From contig NZ_JOCB01000074.1 of assembly GCF_000718775.1 (NCBI RefSeq), positions 1-64,000 on the forward strand: DNA of 64,000 nucleotides, written 5' to 3'. The DNA comes from Streptomyces sp. NRRL S-31. Its GTDB lineage: Bacteria; Actinomycetota; Actinomycetes; Streptomycetales; Streptomycetaceae. Shown piece after piece: positions 48,105 through 55,413 of the stretch. The notes under the pieces are model-generated. The model had not been told where the DNA came from and ran no database searches. It saw nothing but the letters and a program-made list of their open reading frames with translations. Made by a program: the position numbers and the translations under genes. Each line of letters starts with the position of its first letter. Position 1 is the first letter of the stretch.

Positions 48105-48358
48105 GCCGCCTCCCCCGCGGTCCCACGGTTGGCCAGCACCGCCCGCTCGACCAACACCCTGTTGTGGGCGCGGCGCAGCCGCTTGTGGTCCAGCTCGTTC
48201 GGCGCGCGGTCCAGCAGCGCGATCCGCACGTCCAGCAGCTCGACCTCCGCCCGGATGAGCGGCATCTCGGTCTCGATCGCGTCCAGCTCCGCGGCCGTGG
48301 GCTCGCGGTCGTACTCGTCGGCGGTAACAACCGCCTGGACAGCAGCGATGGACTTCAT
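48101..48358 (-). CDS. DUF6284-like small protein
   Basis: 85 residues: MKSIAAVQAVVTADEYDREP, then a helical stretch AELDAIETEMPLIRAEVELL and a basic segment. The family name is from memory. ATG start; ends in a four-base overlap with the next gene. Common at this position in AICEs, function unknown. Confidence 0.65.
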   Translation of the reverse strand: MKSIAAVQAVVTADEYDREPTAAELDAIETEMPLIRAEVELLDVRIALLDRAPNELDHKRLRRAHNRVLVERAVLANRGTAGEAA

Positions 48359-48396
48359 GGGTCGTGGTTCCTCTCACAGGGTGGACGGCCCGAAGA

Positions 48397-48426
48397 GCAC
48401 CCCCCGGATTGCCCTCCGGGGGGTGC
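48397..48426 (-). terminator. hairpin after the first gene of the transfer region
   Basis: Perfect 12-base arms GCACCCCCCGGA (48397-48408) and TCCGGGGGGTGC (48415-48426), six-base loop, in the 90-base gap. May separate or attenuate the downstream transfer operon. Confidence 0.65.
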
Positions 48427-48448
48427 GGCCGTTTGTGGTGGGGGTGGA

Positions 48449-48901
48449 TCAGGGGCGGGACAGCAGGTAGGCCGCAGAGGCGGCCAGGAAGTCGGCAGCG
48501 GCGACGGCCGACTCACGCAGCGACGCCAGCGCCTCCACGCTCACGGCGCCGCGCATGTCGTACGCGGCCCGCACCGCCGCGGTCACGTCCAGACGCAGCT
48601 GCGGAAGCAGCACCGTCAGGGCGATCTGCGGGGCGGTGACAGCGGACCGAGTGACGTGGCTCGCCTCACGGGCGGCAGCGACGTCGGCCGGGGCCGCGCC
48701 GGACAGGCGCAGGTCCTCGCGCACCCACATCGCACGGCGGTGATCCGCCAGCGCGGTGCTCAGCTCGGACAGGGCCGTCAAGGCCCGGTCCCTCAGCGTC
48801 TGCCTGCGCTGGGACCGGGCCGCGTAGTACTGCTGGACACCGACGACACCGGCACCCAGCACGGTGCCGACGACCGCGACAACCGCGGCGGCGATCTCCA
48901 T
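48449..48901 (-). CDS. membrane-anchored helical protein, unknown
   Basis: 150 residues. One N-terminal hydrophobic helix (EIAAAVVAVVGTVLGAGVVG), then an all-helical cytoplasmic region starting QQYYAARSQRRQTLRDRALT. ATG chosen for GGGGGAG just upstream. The frame is open to 49111, which would add 70 Arg/Pro-rich residues. Similar anchored proteins occur in streptomycete plasmids. Not recognised further. Confidence 0.6.
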   Translation of the reverse strand: MEIAAAVVAVVGTVLGAGVVGVQQYYAARSQRRQTLRDRALTALSELSTALADHRRAMWVREDLRLSGAAPADVAAAREASHVTRSAVTAPQIALTVLLPQLRLDVTAAVRAAYDMRGAVSVEALASLRESAVAAADFLAASAAYLLSRP

Positions 48902-49307
48902 CAAACTCCCCCTCTCGGGGCCGGACTTTCCGGCTCCCCGCGCTCCCGTCCGTACGACCCCGCACGAGGCAGGTCCGGACGGACGGGAGAGGCAGCCGGC
49001 CGCAGCACGAAGCGCCGCGAAGCCAGGAAGCGGACCGAGGAAGAAGGGCGCCGCCGGCCGGTCCGCGTACCGGTAGCGCCTAGGTCTTCGTTCGCGCATG
49101 GGGACTCCCATCAGTTGAGGTCAACGAGGAACAAGCACTGCAAGGGGGACCACGTCCCCACTCTCCGGCCGTTGCTCGCGGTCGCCGGGCCACCTCGCCA
49201 GTACGGGTCGAAACCCTGTTCCTCCTGGCCTTCAGCGGGATTGCAGCGTCCCCGCCTTCTGCGCATGCGGCGTCAGCCGCCAACCAGCCGAGTCCTTGCC
49301 TCGGCGG

Positions 49308-49334
49308 TGCAGTACCTGTTTTACAGGTACTGCA
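49308..49334. promoter_or_regulatory. candidate operator: 12-bp-arm palindrome
   Basis: TGCAGTACCTGT (49308-49319), loop TTT, ACAGGTACTGCA (49323-49334): perfect arms. No T-run follows, and it lies far from a gene end, so an operator is more likely than a terminator. Found once in the window. Confidence 0.6.
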
Positions 49335-49380
49335 TGGGGGGCCGTCAAGCTTGCTGACGGAACTCCTTGGTGTTCGCGCC

Positions 49381-49480
49381 GGGACTTCTTGGCGCTCAAT
49401 CAGAATCTCTGCTGCTCAGGGGAGTTGGTTACCCCCCACGTAGACAGCTTCGGGACTTCTGGCTACGGTCAGGAAGTCCC
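49381..49480. promoter_or_regulatory. three GGGACTTC sites before the XRE gene
   Basis: GGGACTTC at 49381-49388 and 49452-49459 on +, and its complement GAAGTCCC at 49473-49480. The last two form an inverted repeat with a 13-base spacer ending 24 bases before the start codon, a fit position for autoregulation. Confidence 0.5.
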
Positions 49481-49503
49481 TAGACGTCCCATCGGGGGTG
49501 CAG

Positions 49504-50289
49504 ATGTCGAACGAGCGTTTACGGTCCGCTCTCCTCGCCCGCGGCATGACCGTGCAGGCCCTTGCGGAAGCGATCGAGGTCAACCCGAAGACGGTCGAAC
49601 GCTGGATCACTCAGGGCAAGGTGCCGTACCGACGCCACCAGTACGCGACGGCAGCCGTTCTCAAGGTCGATGTGACGACGCTTTGGGAGGACGGCCGTTC
49701 CCTCGACGGCGCCACGGACTTGACCAAAGCCGAGATAGCGACCGTCTATCCGCGTCGGCACACGGTTCCGTCCGGGCTCTGGCGAGAGATGTATGGCCGC
49801 GCTCAGCGGCACCTAGACGTGTTGGTCTACTCCGGTCTATTCCTCTCGGAGGACCCGCTGTTCCACGACCTGGTGAGGGCGAAGGTGGAAGCCGGCGTGC
49901 AAGTGCGCATCCTGCTCGGAGACCCAGACTGCGCGGCCGTTCGGCAGCGCGGCATTGACGAAGGCCACCGGATCATGGATGGCAAGATTCGCAACGCCCT
50001 GGTGCTGTACCGCCCGCTGATCCGAAGCCATCCGGACATCAGCTTCCGGCTGCACGACTCCACGCTGTACAACTCCATCTACCGTGCCGATGACGAGATG
50101 CTGGTGAACCCGCACGTCTACGGCATCGGCGCTTACATGGCACCGGTTTTCCATCTCCGCCGGCTGCCGGGCGGTGGCCTCTTCGACACGTACGCGAACA
50201 GCATCGATCACACCTGGCAGCACGCCCGCCCGGTCACCGAGCAGGACGTAGCCAGGACCACGGGAGCCATGAACCATGGGACGCATTGA
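49504..50289 (+). CDS. XRE-type regulator with DUF5919-like C-terminal domain
   Basis: 261 residues. The N-terminal helix-turn-helix (LARGMTVQALAEAIEVNPKT, residues 10-29) is followed by a linker. The larger domain of about 170 residues contains LVYSGLFLSEDPLFHDLV and VQVRILLGDPDC, resembling the DUF5919 module, which has weak likeness to phospholipase-D folds. Typical of streptomycete mobile elements, where it partners a Nudix protein. ATG follows GGGGG. Overlaps the Nudix gene by 14 bases. Probably regulates replication or transfer; the sensed signal is unknown. Confidence 0.8.
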   Translation: MSNERLRSALLARGMTVQALAEAIEVNPKTVERWITQGKVPYRRHQYATAAVLKVDVTTLWEDGRSLDGATDLTKAEIATVYPRRHTVPSGLWREMYGRAQRHLDVLVYSGLFLSEDPLFHDLVRAKVEAGVQVRILLGDPDCAAVRQRGIDEGHRIMDGKIRNALVLYRPLIRSHPDISFRLHDSTLYNSIYRADDEMLVNPHVYGIGAYMAPVFHLRRLPGGGLFDTYANSIDHTWQHARPVTEQDVARTTGAMNHGTH

Positions 50290-50749
50290 CTACCTGCACG
50301 ACCCCGACGCGCCGCCAGCCAACTCGGTCGTGCCGTCCGTAGTCGCGTTCGTCCAGAACCACGCGGGCGAAGTGCTGATGATTCAGCGGTCTGACAATGG
50401 ACGGTGGGCGTTGCCCGGCGGTGGCCACGACCTGGGCGAATCCATCAGTGACACAGTCGTGCGTGAGGTGTGGGAAGAGACCGGCATCAAGGTGCAGGTA
50501 GCCGACGTGTCCGGGCTCTACACGGACCCCGGCCACGTGATGAGGTACGACGACGGCGAGGTGCGGCAACAGTTCAGCATCTGCTTCCGTGCCCGACCGG
50601 TCGGCGGCGAACTCCGTACGAGCAACGAGACGACTCAGGTCCGCTGGGTCAGTCCCGCGGACCTGGAGTCGATGGACGTGCACCCGACTATGCGGCTCCG
50701 GATTGAGCACGCCATGGATCGGACGCGCAACGCTCCTTACATCGGCTGA
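50276..50749 (+). CDS. Nudix hydrolase (Pif-like immunity candidate)
   Basis: 157 residues. The full Nudix box is present: GGHDLGESISDTVVREVWEE plus TGI (about residues 48-70). The substrate is not predictable. In pSAM2 a Nudix protein (Pif) gives donors immunity to incoming copies, and this gene has the same genomic setting, overlapping a regulator near the right end. Whether it acts as Pif is inference. Its end overlaps the convergent HD gene by 13 bases. Confidence 0.85.
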   Translation: MGRIDYLHDPDAPPANSVVPSVVAFVQNHAGEVLMIQRSDNGRWALPGGGHDLGESISDTVVREVWEETGIKVQVADVSGLYTDPGHVMRYDDGEVRQQFSICFRARPVGGELRTSNETTQVRWVSPADLESMDVHPTMRLRIEHAMDRTRNAPYIG

Positions 50750-51303
50750 CGCTTGGCCGCAGCTAGCCGATCGAGCACACGGGACGTGCATCCCAGGATC
50801 TCGGGTTCGGCCCGGCGAATGAACTGTCCGATCAGGCTTTCCGGCCCATACCGCCCCGTAATCTCATTGATCCGGTCGATCGGGTTCGTCGGCGTGCCGT
50901 CCGGCGTGGTGTTCATGTCGCAGTAGCAGAGCGCGTCGTTCAGGTCCTCCCGCTCACGCGGGAACTCCCCCTCCAGCTCCTCGCGCATACCGCGCGCTTC
51001 GGCCTCCAGCCAGGCACAGGAGTGGTGCGCAACCAAGTTGACGACGCGTTTATCGGCGACAGCCGTGTCTCGGAGGTAGCGCGCACCGTCAAGCGGGTGG
51101 AAGCCCGTCTTGGCCAAGTCCGGTGCGTAGCCGATGTCGTGCAAGACGGCTGCGGCCTCCAACAGATCCGCGTCCTGGTCGAGTACGAGCGCGATCGTCC
51201 GCGCCCTCTCGGCGACGCCCAAGCAGTGCTTCCATCGCCGCGGCAACGGTTCAGCGAGCAGGGACTCAGCCAGGGGATAAGCCCACTCCGTCAACTTCGG
51301 CAA
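50737..51303 (-). CDS. HD-domain phosphohydrolase
   Basis: 188 residues. HD-superfamily metal ligands are readable: RWKHCLGVAERA (first His, about residue 26), AVLHDIGYAPD (His-Asp, about residue 55), HPLDGARYL and LVAHHSCAW, with a later Asp in CYCDMNT. Begins with TTG (MPKLTEW), one base after the GntR stop and with GAGAGGAG upstream, so is co-translated with the regulator. Substrate may be a nucleotide or a signalling nucleotide; unknown. Confidence 0.8.
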   Translation of the reverse strand: MPKLTEWAYPLAESLLAEPLPRRWKHCLGVAERARTIALVLDQDADLLEAAAVLHDIGYAPDLAKTGFHPLDGARYLRDTAVADKRVVNLVAHHSCAWLEAEARGMREELEGEFPREREDLNDALCYCDMNTTPDGTPTNPIDRINEITGRYGPESLIGQFIRRAEPEILGCTSRVLDRLAAAKRQPM

Positions 51304-51304
51304 G

Positions 51305-51766
51305 CTACGAACGCTCCTCTCGCGTCGGCAGGGTGTGGACCGTCCGCACTCTGCCCTGTCCTCCCCCTGCCAGCACGCCGGCGGCTTCCAACTTCTCCAG
51401 AGCCTTCGTCACCGTGGGGCGCGAGACGCCGAAACGCTCGGCTAGCACCGAAGCGCTCGGGAAGGCTTCCCCCACCTCCAGCTCATCAGCCGTGATGACG
51501 TCTGCGATCCGCTCATGGAGGGGGCGCCGGTCAACCACCGTCCCCGGGCGTATGACGCGCCACCGCTCACCCGCCGCCGGTTCGGCGACGCCTTCCTGCT
51601 TCAGCACGCCGAACGCACGGACAGCCACGCCACGCGAGACCTTGTATTCGCGCACAACCTCGGTCAGTGACGGGAGCACCGTCATGCTCGGATCTCCTTC
51701 GATCCGCGTCTTCAGAGCGTTGGCGATCTTCAGGAAGGTTCCCCGAGGGTTGGTCTGCTGCGACAC
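51305..51766 (-). CDS. GntR-like regulator with two winged-helix domains
   Basis: 153 residues. The GTG start is preceded by GAGGAG; in-frame starts exist at 51796 and 51898. Two GntR-type winged helices stand in tandem. The first is FLKIANALKTRIEG...LPSLTEVVREYKVSRGVAVR. The second is LHERIADVITADEL...FPSASVLAERFGVSRPTVTK. There is no ligand-binding domain. GntR proteins such as KorSA repress replication and transfer genes in pSAM2; this is the likely counterpart. It may bind the GTAGCTACAC repeats upstream. Confidence 0.82.
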   Translation of the reverse strand: MSQQTNPRGTFLKIANALKTRIEGDPSMTVLPSLTEVVREYKVSRGVAVRAFGVLKQEGVAEPAAGERWRVIRPGTVVDRRPLHERIADVITADELEVGEAFPSASVLAERFGVSRPTVTKALEKLEAAGVLAGGGQGRVRTVHTLPTREERS

Positions 51767-51925
51767 CGCTCTCCTCGTCCGTTCGCCCGTCGTCATCTCC
51801 AAGAGTCCCACGACTCGGGGCACCCGCAGGAGGGGGGAGGACGTGTTGCCGTGCCGGATGTGGGGCAGCGAAGCTACTTCATCGATCCCATGGGGCACTT
51901 CTGGCCAACCTTGAACGAGCGCGGC

Positions 51926-51957
51926 GTAGCTACACGTTGACTACGCTGTAGCTACAC
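51926..51957. promoter_or_regulatory. candidate GntR operator: GTAGCTACAC direct repeat
   Basis: GTAGCTACAC at 51926-51935 and 51948-51957, 22 bases apart (two helical turns). Each contains the palindrome GTAGCTAC, and the spacer holds CTACgctGTAG. A TTGACT -35-like box (51937-51942) lies between them. Position upstream of the GntR gene suggests autoregulation. Confidence 0.55.
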
Positions 51958-52238
51958 CGTGACCACGCATCCAGCACCAACGCTGCAATCTCACTACCGG
52001 AGATGCTGGCCTTACGCCAAGCGCTTCGTTGCTGGAAGTGAGCGCCTGGTAGGTGGCCAGATCGGGCGCTGGATGTAGGCGCTGCTACCGTCTCCAATGT
52101 CGAGCATCGGGCAGTAGACGCATGTCGGTCACACCCTGCCTGATAGAATGCGCGCGCACGCCGAAGACCCGTTTGGCGCCAACCGGCCAAGGACGTCGCC
52201 AGACGGGTCATTCGTCATACAAACAAAGGAGGTGCCAC

Positions 52239-52322
52239 ATGGATGGCGTAGCGGCCACCCTAGGGCAACAATTGTTGCGTTGGTCCATCGTACCGCCTTA
52301 CGCATGGCATGGCAATGCTTAA
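52239..52322 (+). CDS. possible 27-residue peptide
   Basis: Reading frame MDGVAATLGQQLLRWSIVPP then YAWHGNA, stop TAA. Preceded by AAAGGAGGT five bases upstream, an almost ideal ribosome binding site. However, AAGG(A/C)GGTGCC occurs two more times nearby without a start codon, so the site could be a protein-binding repeat instead. Peptide not recognised. Confidence 0.3.
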   Translation: MDGVAATLGQQLLRWSIVPPYAWHGNA

Positions 52323-52399
52323 GGCGGTGCCCTTTGGGTCGAAGCGTCAAGTCTTCGCCCCCTACGCGCAGAGGCACCCAGTGGGTCAGCGCGCGGGAC

Positions 52400-52419
52400 G
52401 TGGGGCACCTGTGGGGCGG
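52400..52419 (+). promoter_or_regulatory. candidate integrase arm site, right end
   Basis: GTGGGGCACCTGTGGGGCGG, 18 of 20 bases equal to 36184-36203. It ends 52 bases before the att core. In the excised circle the two copies would flank attP on both sides. Confidence 0.5.
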
Positions 52420-52471
52420 CAAGGCGGTGCCACGTAGGAAGGCGCAGATGAGGGCCTGATCGCCGCGCGGT

Positions 52472-52525
52472 CTGTAAATCTGCCGGCTCAGCCTTCCCAG
52501 GTTCGAATCCTGGCGCCGCCACACG
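52472..52525 (+). mobile_element. attR: attR core (54-bp repeat)
   Basis: Exact copy of 36002-36055: the 3' two thirds of tRNA-Tyr, from the anticodon loop on. The 5' part is absent, so it is not a functional tRNA. Right of it is original host DNA. Confidence 0.95.
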
Positions 52526-52531
52526 GGAACG

Positions 52532-52567
52532 AGGCCCCGTGATCTGTGAGAGCAGATCACGGGGCCT
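52532..52567 (+). terminator. original host terminator of tRNA-Tyr
   Basis: Perfect 15-base arms AGGCCCCGTGATCTG (52532-52546) and CAGATCACGGGGCCT (52553-52567). It directly follows attR and was the terminator of the tRNA before insertion. Confidence 0.85.
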
Positions 52568-52599
52568 TCGTCGTGTACCGGTATGTGCCGGACGAGGTC

Positions 52600-55257
52600 T
52601 CAGGCCGTCGGGGTGGGGCGCAGGGCGAGCAGGGCGATGTCGTCGGTGGCCTCGGCTCCGAACTTGAGGATCAGTTCGTCGCAGAAGACCTCCAGGGGCG
52701 CTCGTGCCTGGTCGGCGGTGTGCCGGCGCAGCCGCGCCATTCCGTCGTCCAGCGACTCGCCGCGGCGTTCGATGAGACCGTCGGTGAAGAACAGCAGCGT
52801 GGAGCCGGGCGGCAGCGGCTCGCGGGCGGAGCGGCGGGGCATGCCGGGGTCCATGCCGATCAACAGGCCACGACCCGTCTCCAGGTAGCGCGTGTCGCCC
52901 TCGCGCGTGGTCAGCAGGGGCGGCAGGTGGCCGGCGGAGGAGTGGTGCAGCTCCGTTGTGCCGCCGTCCCGCTTGACCAGGCCCTACACGCAGGTGGCGG
53001 TGGACAGCGGGTACGGCGTGTGGCTCGCGCGGTCCAGGCGGTGCAGGACGTCTCCGGGGGGTTCCGGACGGTCGACGGTGATGCCGCGCAGCATGTTGCG
53101 CAGCGTGCTCATGGCGACGGCGGCCTGGAGGTCATGGCCGGAGACGTCGCCGATGACCAGCACGGTGTCGCCGCACGGCAGGACGAAGGCGTCGTACCAG
53201 TCCCCGCCGACCTCCGCGGTGGTGCTGGACGGGACGTACCGGGCGGCCAGCTCCAGGTGTGCGACGCGGGGCAGTCCGGGCAGCAGCGCACGCTGGAGGT
53301 GCTCGGCGTTGGAGAGGGTGTGCTGGTGCAGCCGGGCGTTGTCCACGGCGAGGGCGATGCCGCGGACCAGCTCCGCGATCAGGGGGATGTCCTCTTTGGT
53401 GAACGGGTGTTCGTCCAGCACGCGGACCATGGTCAGGGCGCCGAAGACCTCCCGCTGGGACCGCAGCGGAGCGACGACGGCGCTGCTCGCCCCCAGTTGC
53501 TCCACCAGCTCCAGTTGCCGGGCGTCCAAGGGGTTCTGCGGCCGGCTGAGCGGAGGGATGCCGGTGACCAGCAGGGGGCCCGCACTGCGCAGCACCTTGG
53601 GCAGGGACCCCTGGGTGTTCCGGGACATCGCCGGGAGCCTGCCCAGGTGCACTCCGGAGACCAGCACCCGGGGGTCGCGGTGCACGACGCAGATCCGCTC
53701 CACCCGCCCCTGCTCGTCGACGAGGTCCGCCACGCACCAGTCGGCCAGTTCCCGGGTCAGGACGTGGCACACCCGCCGCAGCCTCTCGCGCGGATCGAGG
53801 GTGCCGGTCAGCGCGCCCCCGGTGTCGGCGAACAGGGACAGCCACTCCGGCGTCGCCCGCCCCGGGTCCACCGCCTTCACTTTCCTGGTGCTGCTCGGCA
53901 GGCGCACCGGACCCGGCACCGGCCGCCGCGAGTGCCGGTCGTCCCGGGTGGTGTCCGGCGGGGCCGGGGAAGCCGGGGGAGCCGTCGTGGCGGTGAGCCG
54001 GGCGACGAACACGGTGCGCCCGTCGACCGCCTCCTGGGTCTGCACGGAGAGCCGGATCGGGATCACCCGGCCGTCCCGGTGCAACGCGGGGACCGGTATC
54101 TGACGGCCGAGGATGCGGGACTCGCCGGTGAGCAGCAGTGAGGTGAAAGCCGTCACGTGGCGTGTGCGCAGGTGCTCGGGGATCACGACGGTCAGCCGCT
54201 GTCCGACGAGATCGTGGGCGTGTCAGCCCAGCAGGTCGGCCGCGGAGCGGTTCACCGCGATGATCCGGTTTCCGTCGTCCGCCGCGATGGTCGGCACCAG
54301 GGCGGCCTCCACCTCGCTCGCGTCCCAGGGCGCCAGGTCCGTCGGGGTGGCGCTCGGCGCGCCCGGGGCCCGCGTCCACGCGGTGGGGTGCTCCCCGGAC
54401 AGCTGGCCGGCGATCTGGTCGAACAGCCAGTGCCGGAAGGCCCGGAGCTGCGGAAGGGCCGGCAGGCTGAGCAGGTCGCCCCGCTGAGCCGCCAGGTCGG
54501 CCCGGTCCAGGACCCGGCGCAGGACCGCCACGCGGGGGGCCGCGTCCGCCGCGAAGGCCACCAGGAGCGAGAGGGTCGAGCTGTCGGGCGTCTCTTGCTC
54601 CACCGCCACCGTCATGGACGCGCAGATCACATTGCTGGTGTCCTGGGCGACGACGAGGTCCTCCGGCCGCACACCGGCCGGCCGCACACCGGCCGGCCGC
54701 ACACCGGCCGGGCGGCCGTCGGCTGAGGCGAGGAACAGCTCGCGCAGCAAGCCCTCCCACTGCTGCTGGGCCGCCCAGTACAGGGCGTACGGCACGTCGT
54801 TCAGCGTCACGGTCAGGGACCGGCCGGGCGGGGCCACGGTCTCCCAGGGGGACGCCGGGGGAGCCGGCGCCTCGGGCCACACTTCGAACCAGACCGTCTT
54901 GAGGTCCTCGCCGCTGTGGACGCCGTGGATGGTGGCCAGCTCCTCCACCAGGGCCAGGCCCCGCCCGGTGCAGGCGTAGGGGTGGCGGTCGTGCGGCACC
55001 AGCCCGCGGTCCGGGCGGTGATCGCTGACCCGTACGTGCGCCCGGCCCTCGGTGAGCCAGGCCCGCACCTCCACCCCGGTGCGCGCGTGGATCACGGCGT
55101 TGGTGACCAGCTCGCCGGTGAGCAGCTCGGCGGTGTCCACGATCCCGGGTGCGGCGCCGTCCGGCACCGACCGTACGAACCGCCGGGCCACGACGACGTC
55201 GCGCGGTGAAGGAGCCAGGTCCCGCGCCGGTGCTCCCGGTGGAATGGGACTGCCCAT
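52600..55257 (-). pseudogene. broken SpoIIE-type phosphatase gene (ATPase-PAS-GAF-PP2C), two in-frame stops
   Basis: One open frame of about 885 codons interrupted by TGA at 54223-54225 and TAG at 52984-52986; all three pieces stay in the same frame. Piece 1 (from ATG 55257) has an anti-sigma-like ATPase domain (ELLTGELVTNAVIHA, GRGLALVEELA) and the first half of a PAS domain. Piece 2 completes the PAS, then has a GAF domain and the start of the phosphatase (EVGGDWYDAFVLP, VIGDVSGHDLQAA). Piece 3 has its end (LLFFTDGLIERRGE, TDDIALLAL). The stops replace a likely Trp codon in the PAS (TGG) and a likely Tyr (TAC). Sequencing error is possible, but two separate errors are less likely. Confidence 0.8.
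54667..54711 (-). repeat. three 15-bp tandem units in the phosphatase pseudogene
   Basis: Three perfect copies of CCGCACACCGGCCGG, encoding three repeats of the five residues Arg-Pro-Ala-Gly-Val on the minus strand. Confidence 0.85.
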
Positions 55258-55400
55258 ACCGGCTGGGTGCCCAGAAACGTCCACGGGAAGAGGGCGGACA
55301 CCGGCGAAATGCCGCGCCGCGCGAGAGAGGTTTTCTCGCCGCCGGGGCGCCTCGACGGCACACCCGCCGTGGACCCGGCCGGACGTCGGCCACCGTGGAC

Positions 55401-55406
55401 TAGAAT
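55401..55406 (+). promoter_or_regulatory. -10 box of a probable leaderless transcript
   Basis: TAGAAT ends seven bases before the GTG at 55414 and there is no ribosome binding site, so transcription likely starts at or next to the start codon. Confidence 0.5.
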
Positions 55407-55413
55407 CGAACGT

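Larger units (their letters stand above)
48902..49503. other. regulatory gap between transfer operon and XRE regulator
   Basis: About 600 bases between divergent units with no convincing gene. It contains a strong palindrome (49308-49334), three copies of GGGACTTC, and a region of lower GC content near 49330-49450. Promoters for both directions should lie here. Confidence 0.5.
52226..52433 (+). repeat. three AAGG(A/C)GGTGCC repeats
   Basis: Copies at 52226-52236, 52321-52331 and 52421-52431, spaced 95 and 100 bases. The first and last extend to AAGG(A/C)GGTGCCAC. All lie in the right end within 250 bases of attR. Confidence 0.6.
51767..52471. other. right-end non-coding region of the element
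   Basis: About 700 bases between the GntR gene and attR. It holds the GTAGCTACAC repeats, a possible 27-residue reading frame, three copies of AAGG(A/C)GGTGCC and a putative integrase arm site. GC content is lower than in the host. No standard-size gene is convincing. Confidence 0.55.
36002..52525. mobile_element. integrative and conjugative element (AICE, SLP1/pSAM2 type) in tRNA-Tyr
   Basis: About 16.5 kb, bounded by 54-bp direct repeats. It carries tyrosine integrase and excisionase, an autonomous replication pair (primase-polymerase and P-loop ATPase), a single FtsK-type DNA translocase for transfer, Spd-like proteins and a regulatory/immunity block. That is the full actinomycete ICE layout. 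The same tRNA hosts SLP1 in S. coelicolor (recalled, not checked). All essential modules look intact, so it may still excise. Confidence 0.93.

Noticed and set aside
48902..49111. 70-residue extension of the anchored protein gene
   Set aside because: Arg/Pro-rich and placed before a good ribosome binding site; the membrane anchor begins at 48901. Kept only as an alternative.
49080..49283. 67-residue minus-strand frame in the control region
   Set aside because: No ribosome binding site, no recognisable pattern, and lies in probable promoter DNA.
52472..52525. second tRNA-Tyr
   Set aside because: Lacks the 5' acceptor, D arm and half of the anticodon arm; it is the attR copy.
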